Source: Candidatus Aegiribacteria sp. (GTDB lineage Bacteria; Fermentibacterota; Fermentibacteria; Fermentibacterales; JCC-6). Taken from it: a stretch of 7,488 nt of DNA. Under the pieces are notes generated by a model that did not search any database, was not told the origin of the DNA, and was given only the letters and a program-made list of their open reading frames with translations. Position numbers and translations under genes: made by a program. This document shows positions 1 through 5,813 of the stretch, in pieces (positions within the stretch are counted from its first letter, which is position 1; every line of letters starts with the position of its first letter). The stretch spans positions 1 through 7,488 of the forward strand of contig DAOWFD010000184.1 of the NCBI GenBank assembly GCA_030638185.1, read 5' to 3'.

Positions 1-309
1 ACGATAATGTTTGTTGGGTACCAGGCAATCGGTACTCTCGGCAGGTCGATTGTCGACGGAGCTGAAAAAGTCAGAATACTCGGCGCCAAATATCCGGTCA
101 AGGCAAGGATAGTGAGGATACACGGGTTTTCAGCTCATGCGGATTCCGATGCCCTTGTGGAATACGCGAATGAAGTCGGTAGCTCCGCGGAGAGTATATT
201 CCTTGTTCATGGCGAGCCCGATCAGTGTGAAATACTGGCGGACAGGATTGCTGAGCGGATTGGTAAAACGTCGATCATTCCCGCACAGGGTGAAGCATTT
301 GAACTGTGA
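1..309 (+). CDS. beta-CASP metallo-beta-lactamase-fold RNase, C-terminal part (5' end outside window)
   Basis: The reading frame is open from base 1, giving 102 codons before the TGA at 307-309, so the start lies upstream of the window. What remains is the end of the beta-CASP domain and the RMMBL (Zn-dependent metallo-hydrolase specificity) tail. Three family motifs are visible: GYQAIGTLGR near the beginning, GFSAHAD with the motif B histidine, and LVHGEP with the motif C histidine. A histidine rather than valine at motif C is the state associated with RNA-processing members (CPSF73/YSH1-like, RNase J relatives) as opposed to DNA-processing ones. The protein is probably a cytoplasmic endo- or exoribonuclease, but its substrate cannot be read from the tail. 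It is separated from the next gene by 75 bases and is probably not functionally tied to the LPS genes. Family assignment is firm; the exact subfamily is not. Confidence 0.9.
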   Translation, partial: TIMFVGYQAIGTLGRSIVDGAEKVRILGAKYPVKARIVRIHGFSAHADSDALVEYANEVGSSAESIFLVHGEPDQCEILADRIAERIGKTSIIPAQGEAFEL

Positions 310-374
310 AGTATCGGGAACATTATTCACCCTGTCAGGATACATCGATTGATCGAAAATGAAACATGAATCGC

Positions 375-380
375 AGGAGA
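375..380 (+). promoter_or_regulatory. ribosome binding site for the barrel gene
   Basis: AGGAGA lies 4 bases before the ATG at 385. This ATG is the only usable start, because an in-frame TGA sits at 367-369. Confidence 0.7.
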
Positions 381-384
381 TCGT

Positions 385-1485
385 ATGACTATTTTTACCT
401 GTATTGTGCTTGTTCTTTCAGGGATTTTTTCTATTGATTACCTGCCTCCGCCCGATGGTATAGGTTCGGAAATCCTGCCCCTGAATTCAAGATCCTTAGG
501 TATGGGCGGAGTCTGTATCGGCGTGCCGAACAATACGGCCTTTTCCATGCTGAATCCCGCTGCTTCCGCCTGGAGGCTTGAAGGAGGAATATGTTTCGGG
601 GGAAGATACAGTGAAGGTGATGTAAAAGCCTGGGATAATCGGCTTGGCTTTCCGACTGCATCGGCTTTTGTGCCGCTCCCCGGAGGAATCGTTCTGACCG
701 GTACTATAGATGGCAGAAGCAGGGTTGATACTGTGCTTCATAAAACTGTCAGTGATGATTATACGGGGGATTTTTCCTGGTCAGGCGGTCTTGTGGAAAC
801 CTATGCCGGCCTCTCCGTCAGAACCTGTGACTGGCTGGCCTTTTCCGTAGGAGGGCGATGTTCTTTCGGAAATATCCTTTCTGATATAACCCTGACACAA
901 ACAGATACTACTACTACGATGTCGGACAGCTCTGTTTACCGTGATGATGCCAGTTTCAGAATGGCATGGGGTGGTGTATTCGGGATACTTGTAAACACTG
1001 ATCGATTTGGACTGGGATTCTCCATATCAACCGACAGGAAGGGAACCCTTGAAATAAACAGGGATTTCCTTTCAACCTCAGAAGTTGACAACTCCAGTAG
1101 CATATACTCTCTTCCAGGTGAAATATCCGTAGGATTATCCTTCAGGCCGATTCAAAGACTTCTTATTGGTATAGATATTTACAGTAGAAAAGTCATGAAC
1201 ATTCTCGATAGCAGGACGGATCCCGGAAGTATTTATTCAGTGGGAGCTGAAGTTAATGCAGGAAACGGCATTTCAGCCCGTTCAGGGTTCAGCTATATGG
1301 ATGGTTTATGGAGGGACGGTGCTTCAACCTTTACAGCAGGCGCCGGGTACAGTTTCAACAAGGGAAGGGCGGGGGTAGATATCGCCGCCGGTTATCAGTA
1401 CTGGCGTGATGTTCAGGATAACTTCCGGGAGGAAACAGTATTAAGTATTTCATTATGGGCCACTGAGAAATGGCTGGGAGAATAA
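385..1485 (+). CDS. PorV/FadL-like outer-membrane beta-barrel protein
   Basis: This 366-residue protein begins with a hydrophobic export signal (about residues 2-17), then a proline-rich stretch. Around residues 35-61 comes SRSLGMGG...NNTAFSMLNPAAS, the typical N-terminal block of the PorV/UPF0164/FadL-like barrels (aRalgMGgA...NPA). The rest is alternating, Gly/Ser/aromatic-rich amphipathic strands such as AGAGYSF and AAGYQYW, which suits a barrel of roughly 14 strands in the outer membrane. The signal peptide lacks the usual lysine or arginine at its N-terminus. Family members serve as type IX secretion shuttles (PorV/PorQ) or hydrophobic-compound channels (FadL), but nothing here fixes a substrate. 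The stop overlaps the start of kdsB by 16 bases, so the two are probably translationally coupled and co-expressed with LPS synthesis. I am fairly sure of the fold and location, and unsure of the role. Confidence 0.75.
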   Translation: MTIFTCIVLVLSGIFSIDYLPPPDGIGSEILPLNSRSLGMGGVCIGVPNNTAFSMLNPAASAWRLEGGICFGGRYSEGDVKAWDNRLGFPTASAFVPLPGGIVLTGTIDGRSRVDTVLHKTVSDDYTGDFSWSGGLVETYAGLSVRTCDWLAFSVGGRCSFGNILSDITLTQTDTTTTMSDSSVYRDDASFRMAWGGVFGILVNTDRFGLGFSISTDRKGTLEINRDFLSTSEVDNSSSIYSLPGEISVGLSFRPIQRLLIGIDIYSRKVMNILDSRTDPGSIYSVGAEVNAGNGISARSGFSYMDGLWRDGASTFTAGAGYSFNKGRAGVDIAAGYQYWRDVQDNFREETVLSISLWATEKWLGE

Positions 1486-2192
1486 CACCTTCAGAAAGAA
1501 TCGTTGCCATAGTCCCGGCCAGGTTCGCTTCTGAAAGACTGCCGGGAAAACCTCTGGCGGACATAGCAGGAATTCCCATGATAATCAGAGTATTGCAGGG
1601 GATACGCGATTCCGTTGACAGGGCCGTTGCGGCAACCGATGATAAACGTATTATGGATGCCGTTGATAACGCCGGTTTTGAGGTTGTTTATACGGGAGAA
1701 GCTGCATCAGGTACCCACAGGGTTTTCAAGGCTTGGAGTTTGCTTGGTTTTCCGGGAGAAACTATAATAAACGTGCAGGGTGATGAACCTCTTGTGAATA
1801 AAGACTGGATCAGTTCCCTTACTGCGGTACCTTCGGAAGATGATCAGGTTATAACCCTGGCCAGGAGAATACCCGCAGAGCTTGCCGGATCACCGGATTC
1901 TGTGAAAGTTGTCATTAATGATCGTCAGGAAGCTCTATATTTTTCCAGGTATCCCATTCCCTATAAAGCGAGTATTCTGCTGGAACACATCGGTATTTAT
2001 TCATTCAGCCCGGAGTCACTTAAAAGGTGCATCGCAGCGGGAAGTACCGCTCTTTCAAGAACTGAAAGGCTTGAGCAGCTCGCGTGGCTTGAACGGGGAG
2101 TGCGAATCCGGGTTGTAACCGGTGAATTCCGGGGAATAGGTGTAGATACTGAAAAAGATCTTGACAGGGCGGTGGAGTATTTCAATACATGA
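1470..2192 (+). CDS. kdsB: 3-deoxy-manno-octulosonate cytidylyltransferase (CMP-Kdo synthetase)
   Basis: KdsB activates Kdo with CTP to give CMP-Kdo and pyrophosphate in the cytoplasm, supplying the donor for Kdo transfer to lipid A. The 240-residue product is close to the usual length of about 245. Visible motifs are the nucleotide-binding PARFASERLPGKPL (16-29), NVQGDEPLV (101-109) with metal-binding Asp105, the stretch ALYFSRYPIPY (155-165), HIGIYSF (173-179), LEQL (201-204) and GVDTEKDL (224-231) with the second metal Asp226. One oddity is SGTHR at 80-84, where the family normally has SGTER or SGTDR. The ATG at 1470 overlaps the barrel gene by 16 bases. It is the natural start because PAR normally falls within the first 10-20 residues, although only a weak purine run precedes it. 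The start of kdsA overlaps its 3' end. Confidence 0.95.
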   Translation: MAGRITPSERIVAIVPARFASERLPGKPLADIAGIPMIIRVLQGIRDSVDRAVAATDDKRIMDAVDNAGFEVVYTGEAASGTHRVFKAWSLLGFPGETIINVQGDEPLVNKDWISSLTAVPSEDDQVITLARRIPAELAGSPDSVKVVINDRQEALYFSRYPIPYKASILLEHIGIYSFSPESLKRCIAAGSTALSRTERLEQLAWLERGVRIRVVTGEFRGIGVDTEKDLDRAVEYFNT

Positions 2193-2970
2193 CAGAGTAC
2201 CCCTTTTCATAATCGGTCCCTGCAGCCTTGAATCCAGAGAGATATCCATGAGAGTCGCAGAATTCACTGCTGAGCTCATGGAATCACTTGACCATCCATA
2301 CGAGTGGGTTTTTAAAGGATCGTTTCTGAAGGATAACCGGACCAGCCACGATTCGTACCGGGGTCCCGGAATGGATGAAGGTTTAAGAATACTTGAAGAG
2401 ATTTCAGGGGAGTTCAGCGTCAGAACCCTTACCGATATTCATAGTGCGCAGCAGGCAGTACCTGTAGCTCAGGTTGTTGATGTCATCCAGATCCCGGCAT
2501 TTTTATGCCGGCAGACTTCGATTCTGCAGGCGGCAGGCTCCACAGGGAAACCTGTAAATATTAAAAAGGGTCAGTTCATGAATCCTGCGAATATGAGGGG
2601 TGCTGCTGCGAAGGTTACAGCGGCTGGATGCCCTGAAATCTGGCTTACCGAGAGAGGTACCTTTTTCGGTTACGGTGATTTAGTAGTTGATTTTCGGTCA
2701 CTTTCCATAATGAGCGGATTTTCGCAAAAGGTAATTCTGGATGTAACCCATTCCCTTCAGCGTCCCGGAGCAGCCGGCGGGGTAAGCGGAGGCTGCAGGG
2801 AATTCGCCCCGGCACTTGCCCGTGCAGGAGCTGCCTGGGGTGTTGACGGCCTCTTTATAGAGACACATCCTGATCCCCCATCGGCGCTGAGCGACTCAGC
2901 TACAATGGTGGATTTCGATACCCTGGATTCCATGGTGAGGAAAGCTGTTATCCATTGGGAAGGCCGATGA
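2161..2970 (+). CDS. kdsA: 3-deoxy-8-phosphooctulonate synthase (Kdo-8-phosphate synthase)
   Basis: KdsA condenses phosphoenolpyruvate with arabinose 5-phosphate to give Kdo-8-phosphate. With the TTG start the product is 269 residues. It carries IIGPCSLES (17-25), FKGSF (51-55), NRTS (59-62), YRGPG (66-70), TDIHSAQQA (91-99), IQIPAFLCRQT (109-119), NIKKGQF (133-139), LTERGTFFGYGDLVVDFRS (162-180), DVTHSLQ (194-200) and FIETHPDP (232-239). Cys21, His197, Glu234 and Asp245 match the four ligands of the metal-dependent class (Aquifex type), in contrast to the Asn-bearing metal-independent E. coli type. The usual KANRSS reads KDNRTS. The start is unresolved: no in-frame ATG lies near the N-terminus. 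TTG at 2161 overlaps kdsB by 32 bases; ATA at 2185 would sit 7 bases after GGAG; and ATG at 2189 is in another frame. Function is secure, the first residues are not. The stop overlaps kdsC as ATGA. Confidence 0.93.
   Translation: MTGRWSISIHDRVPLFIIGPCSLESREISMRVAEFTAELMESLDHPYEWVFKGSFLKDNRTSHDSYRGPGMDEGLRILEEISGEFSVRTLTDIHSAQQAVPVAQVVDVIQIPAFLCRQTSILQAAGSTGKPVNIKKGQFMNPANMRGAAAKVTAAGCPEIWLTERGTFFGYGDLVVDFRSLSIMSGFSQKVILDVTHSLQRPGAAGGVSGGCREFAPALARAGAAWGVDGLFIETHPDPPSALSDSATMVDFDTLDSMVRKAVIHWEGR
2957..2963 (+). promoter_or_regulatory. ribosome binding site favouring the ATG start of kdsC
   Basis: GGGAAGG stands just before the ATG at 2967, which overlaps the kdsA stop as ATGA. An in-frame TTG at 2955 would put this purine run inside the gene and adds only four residues, so the ATG is preferred. 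The spacing of 3 bases is short. Confidence 0.5.
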
Positions 2971-3449
2971 TACAACTTAATGAAATAAGATTGCTGGCCC
3001 TTGATGTTGACGGGGTACTTACCGATGGAGGATTGTACTACGGCCCCGAGGGGGTTGTTCAGAAGTTCAATTCAGCAGATGGAGCGGGAATAATCGAGCT
3101 CCGGAGGAGAGGGTTCCCGGTTGCCTTTGTTTCCTTCAGGGATTTTCCCGCAACAAGGAGAAGAGCGGCGGATCTGGGGATAGAACTGCTGTGCCTGGGC
3201 AGTGACGAAAAGGCTGCAGCCCTCAGAGATATCTGTAAAAACCTGTCGATTGGCTGCGAAACAGCAATGTTTATGGGAGATGGCCTGATGGATCTGCCGG
3301 CAATAAGAACAGCCGGTGTTGGAGCCTGCCCTTCCAGCGCTCACCCTCTTGTAAAAGCTGAATGTGATATTGTTACGACAAGGGCCGGAGGAAAGGGAGC
3401 GGTCAGAGAGGTTGTAGATATGCTCCTGGAGAGCCTGAAAGATGGCTGA
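2967..3449 (+). CDS. kdsC: 3-deoxy-D-manno-octulosonate 8-phosphate phosphatase (HAD superfamily)
   Basis: KdsC hydrolyses Kdo-8-phosphate to Kdo and phosphate in the cytoplasm. The 160-residue protein has the compact, cap-less C0-type HAD architecture of the family, which works as a tetramer. Motif I is LDVDGVLTDG, with nucleophile Asp13 and acid/base Asp15. Motif II is Ser56, in FVSFR where KdsC normally has an SGR or TGR triplet. Motif III is Lys82 (DEKAA), and motif IV is MGDGLMDLPAI with Asp105 and Asp109. The usual second acidic residue of GDD is Gly106, but the GDxxxD spacing is kept. The C-terminal RAGGKGAVREVVDMLL block is strongly KdsC-like. The start ATG overlaps the kdsA stop by 4 bases, and the end overlaps kdsD by 8. 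Close relatives act on KDN or sialic acid 9-phosphate, but the flanking kds genes settle the role. Confidence 0.92.
   Translation: MIQLNEIRLLALDVDGVLTDGGLYYGPEGVVQKFNSADGAGIIELRRRGFPVAFVSFRDFPATRRRAADLGIELLCLGSDEKAAALRDICKNLSIGCETAMFMGDGLMDLPAIRTAGVGACPSSAHPLVKAECDIVTTRAGGKGAVREVVDMLLESLKDG
3428..3433 (+). promoter_or_regulatory. ribosome binding site for kdsD
   Basis: GGAGAG sits 8 bases before the ATG at 3442, inside the end of kdsC. It supports the overlapping start. Confidence 0.6.
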
Positions 3450-4401
3450 CCTTTACGAAGAAGCTTTAAGGGTTCTCAGGATAGAGTCAGAATGGCTCGA
3501 AGCTACCGCCAGGCTCGCTGAAAAGACTTTCAGCAGAGCGGTGGAGACCCTGGCCGGAACCGATGGTAAAATAATAATCTGCGGCATGGGTAAATCCGGG
3601 CATGTGGGCAGGAAAATAGCCGCCACCATGACAAGTACAGGCAGCCCGGCGTATTTTCTTCATCCTTCGGATGGCATCCACGGAGACCTGGGGATACTTC
3701 AGAAGAACGATGTCGCCCTTGTTCTCTCCAAAAGCGGGGAAACGGAGGAGATAGCTCTGCTTCTTCCCTGTTTCATGAGGCTGAAGATTCCGATTGTCGC
3801 TATTACCTGCTCCGGAGATTCTCTTCTTTCGAGGGCAGCTGATGTGGTTCTGCCCCTTCCTGATATGAAGGAAGCCTGCCCCTACGACCTTGCACCCACA
3901 GCAAGTACAACCTCAATGATGGCGCTGGGTGATGCCCTTGCAATGGCACTTCTTCAGGTTAGAAACTTCTCCTCCGATGATTTTGCCCAGGTTCATCCAG
4001 GCGGAACACTTGGCAGAAAGCTTCTAACAAGGGTAAGTGATCTGATGGTTTCCGATTCACTCCCGGAAATCAGCGAATCGGCACCCCTTACGGAAGCCAT
4101 CGCGGTAATGACCGGTCACCGGGGGGTATGTTTCTCAACGGACACAGAGAGAAAACTGAACGGGATTTTTGTTTACGGAGATCTTGGCAGGCTCATGAAG
4201 AATCGCGCGAATGTGCTTGATCTGACTCTTGGAGATGTACTTATCAGGGTACCCTCAACATGCTGTGAAGAGGAACTTGCCACCATTGCCGTTTCCAGAA
4301 TGGAAGAACTCGGAATAACATCCCTGGTGGTTATCGATCAGGATCGGATACCTGTGGGTATTCTCTACCTTCACGATGCTCTCCAGGCGGGTGTGAAATA
4401 A
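3442..4401 (+). CDS. kdsD: arabinose-5-phosphate isomerase (KdsD/KpsF/GutQ family)
   Basis: This enzyme interconverts ribulose 5-phosphate and arabinose 5-phosphate, the first committed step toward Kdo. The 319-residue protein is normal length and has an N-terminal SIS sugar isomerase domain (about 35-170) followed by two CBS modules (about 198-255 and 262-319). Residues aligning with the catalytic set of E. coli KdsD are present: Lys51 in GMGKSGH, Glu103 in SGETEE, Glu144 and His185 in HPGGTLGRKLL. The DGIHGDLG stretch (77-84) is also typical. CBS modules may give ligand control, as in other members, but no ligand can be inferred. KpsF and GutQ paralogues catalyse the same reaction, and kdsD is chosen because of the kds neighbours. 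It overlaps kdsC by 8 bases and ends 7 bases before the acyltransferase gene. Confidence 0.94.
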   Translation: MADLYEEALRVLRIESEWLEATARLAEKTFSRAVETLAGTDGKIIICGMGKSGHVGRKIAATMTSTGSPAYFLHPSDGIHGDLGILQKNDVALVLSKSGETEEIALLLPCFMRLKIPIVAITCSGDSLLSRAADVVLPLPDMKEACPYDLAPTASTTSMMALGDALAMALLQVRNFSSDDFAQVHPGGTLGRKLLTRVSDLMVSDSLPEISESAPLTEAIAVMTGHRGVCFSTDTERKLNGIFVYGDLGRLMKNRANVLDLTLGDVLIRVPSTCCEEELATIAVSRMEELGITSLVVIDQDRIPVGILYLHDALQAGVK

Positions 4402-4408
4402 ACCGATA

Positions 4409-5320
4409 ATGGTATCACGTCTTCCATTCCGCCGATTCAGGCATTCACTGTTTCTTCCTCTGGTTAAGTTCTTTGCTTTTCTGGGGAGGGTTATGCCCAG
4501 GAAACTTATCTGGGTGATCGCCTGTATTTTCGGGTCGGTCGCTGCTCTGATTCCCGGTAAATCCCGAAGAATATTCAGAATAAACGAGAAACACATCATC
4601 CGTCCCTGCGGTTTGGAAGTTCGCCTCAGTCATGTATACAGGTACGTTATTTCCGGGATAATTGATTTCATCAATCTCAATTACAGATCCGACGATGAGT
4701 TTCGCCAGGTAGTTGAGATTCAAGGAGAGGAACACATGCAGGTCGCGCTGTCCCTCGGCAGGGGAGTCATTGCCATAACAGCGCACTACTCGGCCTGGGA
4801 ACTGATACCAAGAGCCGTTCTGCTTCTGGGGCATAAGATAGGTATAGTTACAAGAGAACTTGCTCACCGGGGAACGTCCGAGTATTTCAACAACCTGAGA
4901 GCCCGGTGCGGAACGGTGCTTATCGACAGGGGTAGCGGTATAGCAAGGCTTATGAGGGTGTTGCGTGATAATACCGCTGTGGGTATTTTGATAGATCAGG
5001 ATACCATGGGAGTGGAAAGCGATTTTGTCGATTTCATGGGTCTCCCCGCCAGGACACCTGTTGGCCCATCGCAGCTGGCCCTGAGGTTTGGAATTCCCGT
5101 TCTTACACTGCATATATCGAGAGGGAAAGACGGGAAATATACGCTTGTGATCGATGAACCTCTGGACCTGTCGGAGTACGAAGGAGACAAAGGTTATATT
5201 AAGCTTACAGCTGATCTTACAGGAAGGATTGAGGAGTGGGTACATGAAGATCCCGAACAATGGGTCTGGATTCATGAGCGCTGGGCTCGCCGTCCTGGCT
5301 TTGCTCCTGGCCTGCGGTAG
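4409..5320 (+). CDS. LpxL/HtrB-family lipid A late acyltransferase
   Basis: Members of this family transfer an acyl chain from acyl-ACP onto a hydroxyacyl group of the (usually Kdo-bearing) lipid A precursor at the inner face of the cytoplasmic membrane. The 303-residue protein has a hydrophobic N-terminal anchor (about 33-48), then the catalytic HX4E motif HYSAWE (His126, Glu131), RGSGI (174-178), the IDQD stretch (195-198), VDFMGLPARTPVGPSQLA (207-224) and the C-terminal PEQWVWIHERW (282-292), all diagnostic. LpxL, LpxM and LpxP cannot be separated from sequence alone, so no symbol is given. No Shine-Dalgarno run precedes ATG 4409. An in-frame ATG at 4493 follows GGGGAGGG by only 2 bases and would cut into the anchor, so 4409 is kept. 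The last 77 bases also encode the start of lptC. Confidence 0.92.
   Translation: MVSRLPFRRFRHSLFLPLVKFFAFLGRVMPRKLIWVIACIFGSVAALIPGKSRRIFRINEKHIIRPCGLEVRLSHVYRYVISGIIDFINLNYRSDDEFRQVVEIQGEEHMQVALSLGRGVIAITAHYSAWELIPRAVLLLGHKIGIVTRELAHRGTSEYFNNLRARCGTVLIDRGSGIARLMRVLRDNTAVGILIDQDTMGVESDFVDFMGLPARTPVGPSQLALRFGIPVLTLHISRGKDGKYTLVIDEPLDLSEYEGDKGYIKLTADLTGRIEEWVHEDPEQWVWIHERWARRPGFAPGLR
5231..5236 (+). promoter_or_regulatory. ribosome binding site deciding the lptC start
   Basis: GAGGAG sits 7 bases before the ATG at 5244, a textbook spacing, inside the acyltransferase gene. It favours 5244 over the ATGs at 5154 (which would put 30 non-signal residues in front) and 5274. Confidence 0.7.
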
Positions 5321-5813
5321 CTCCGATCCCGTTGATATGGACCCCGACCGGGAACCGATACAGATCGTTGAGGATTTTACCATGGTGCAGTCCAGGGAAG
5401 GTTATCGCTCCTGGCGCCTTGTGAGCGAAGAGGCCGTTTATACTGAAGGAGACAGCCTGCTTCTTCTCTCTGTGATCGATCTGATTTTCTTCGAAGAGGA
5501 TATTCCGACAACAATTCTCAGAGGTGACTCGGGACTGGTTGAACTTAAATCGGGCCTCATGAGGATCTGGGGCAATGTCAACGCTGAAACCGATGATGGC
5601 AGATATCTGGAAACGCAGGAGATAATCTGGAATGATGAAATGGAGACCTTCCACAGTGACTGTCTGGTAGTTTTAACCATTCCGGATTCGGCAGGGCAAA
5701 CAGTCCTTTCCGGGAGAGGGGTTGATCTTGATACAGGTCTCGGAGCGGTTGATGGCGTTGATATAGAGGAGGAGTTCACTGCAGTGTACTCGGGGACTCT
5801 GGATCTTGAATAG
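5244..5813 (+). CDS. lptC: LptC-family LPS export periplasmic protein, lipoprotein form
   Basis: LptC takes LPS from the inner-membrane LptBFG complex and hands it to LptA. The 189-residue product starts with a short basic N-terminus and hydrophobic segment ending in LLLAC (20-24), a lipobox with Cys24. The mature protein would therefore be lipid-anchored, whereas E. coli LptC has a transmembrane helix. Beyond this lie LptC/OstA-type beta-jellyroll features: EDFTMVQSREGYRSWRL (43-59), AVYTEGDS, then MRIWGNVNAETDDGRYLET (106-124), EIIWN (126-130) and a late SGRGVDLDTGLG (156-167). The start is chosen from the GAGGAG site and the signal peptide. It overlaps the acyltransferase by 77 bases and the lptA-like gene by 8 (more if the latter starts upstream). 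Primary sequence is weakly conserved in this family, so position next to lptA and lptB carries part of the weight. Confidence 0.82.
   Translation: MKIPNNGSGFMSAGLAVLALLLACGSSDPVDMDPDREPIQIVEDFTMVQSREGYRSWRLVSEEAVYTEGDSLLLLSVIDLIFFEEDIPTTILRGDSGLVELKSGLMRIWGNVNAETDDGRYLETQEIIWNDEMETFHSDCLVVLTIPDSAGQTVLSGRGVDLDTGLGAVDGVDIEEEFTAVYSGTLDLE
5767..5772 (+). promoter_or_regulatory. possible ribosome binding site for the lptA-like gene
   Basis: A perfect AGGAGG core lies 6 bases before an in-frame CTG at 5779, but 33 bases before the first TTG (5806). It also encodes Glu-Glu-Glu in lptC, so it may be chance. It matters because it would favour an upstream CTG start. Confidence 0.35.

Noticed and set aside
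299..326. TTGAAC and CATTAT with a 16-base spacer, resembling a sigma-70 promoter ahead of the barrel gene
   Set aside because: Each hexamer matches only 4 of 6 positions and the spacer is off optimum. The first hexamer lies inside the nuclease gene. A promoter somewhere in 310-384 is likely if the nuclease is a separate unit, but this match is near chance level.
345..356. Short inverted repeat TCGAT-TG-ATCGA in the 75-base gap
   Set aside because: Five base pairs with a 2-base spacer cannot form a stable hairpin and no T-run follows, so it is not a terminator. As an operator it has no supporting evidence. The gap shows nothing else.
2055..2279. Minus-strand and alternate-frame small ORFs over kdsB/kdsA
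   Set aside because: They cover conserved KdsB and KdsA codons, show no signal peptide, domain or ribosome binding site, and are best read as antisense shadows.
2955..2966. TTG start for kdsC at 2955
   Set aside because: The ATG at 2967 forms the ATGA overlap seen at other junctions here, and the GGGAAGG run lies between the two candidates and so can serve only the ATG.
5154..5243. Upstream extension of lptC to ATG 5154
   Set aside because: It would place 30 mostly polar residues before the lipoprotein signal, and there is no ribosome binding site at 5154. ATG 5244 has GAGGAG at 7 bases.
4445..5383. Minus-strand open frame of 312 codons opposite the acyltransferase gene
   Set aside because: It has no recognisable domain or ribosome binding site, and the + strand encodes a clear LpxL-family enzyme with all motifs across the same bases. 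It is a shadow of that gene's codon pattern.
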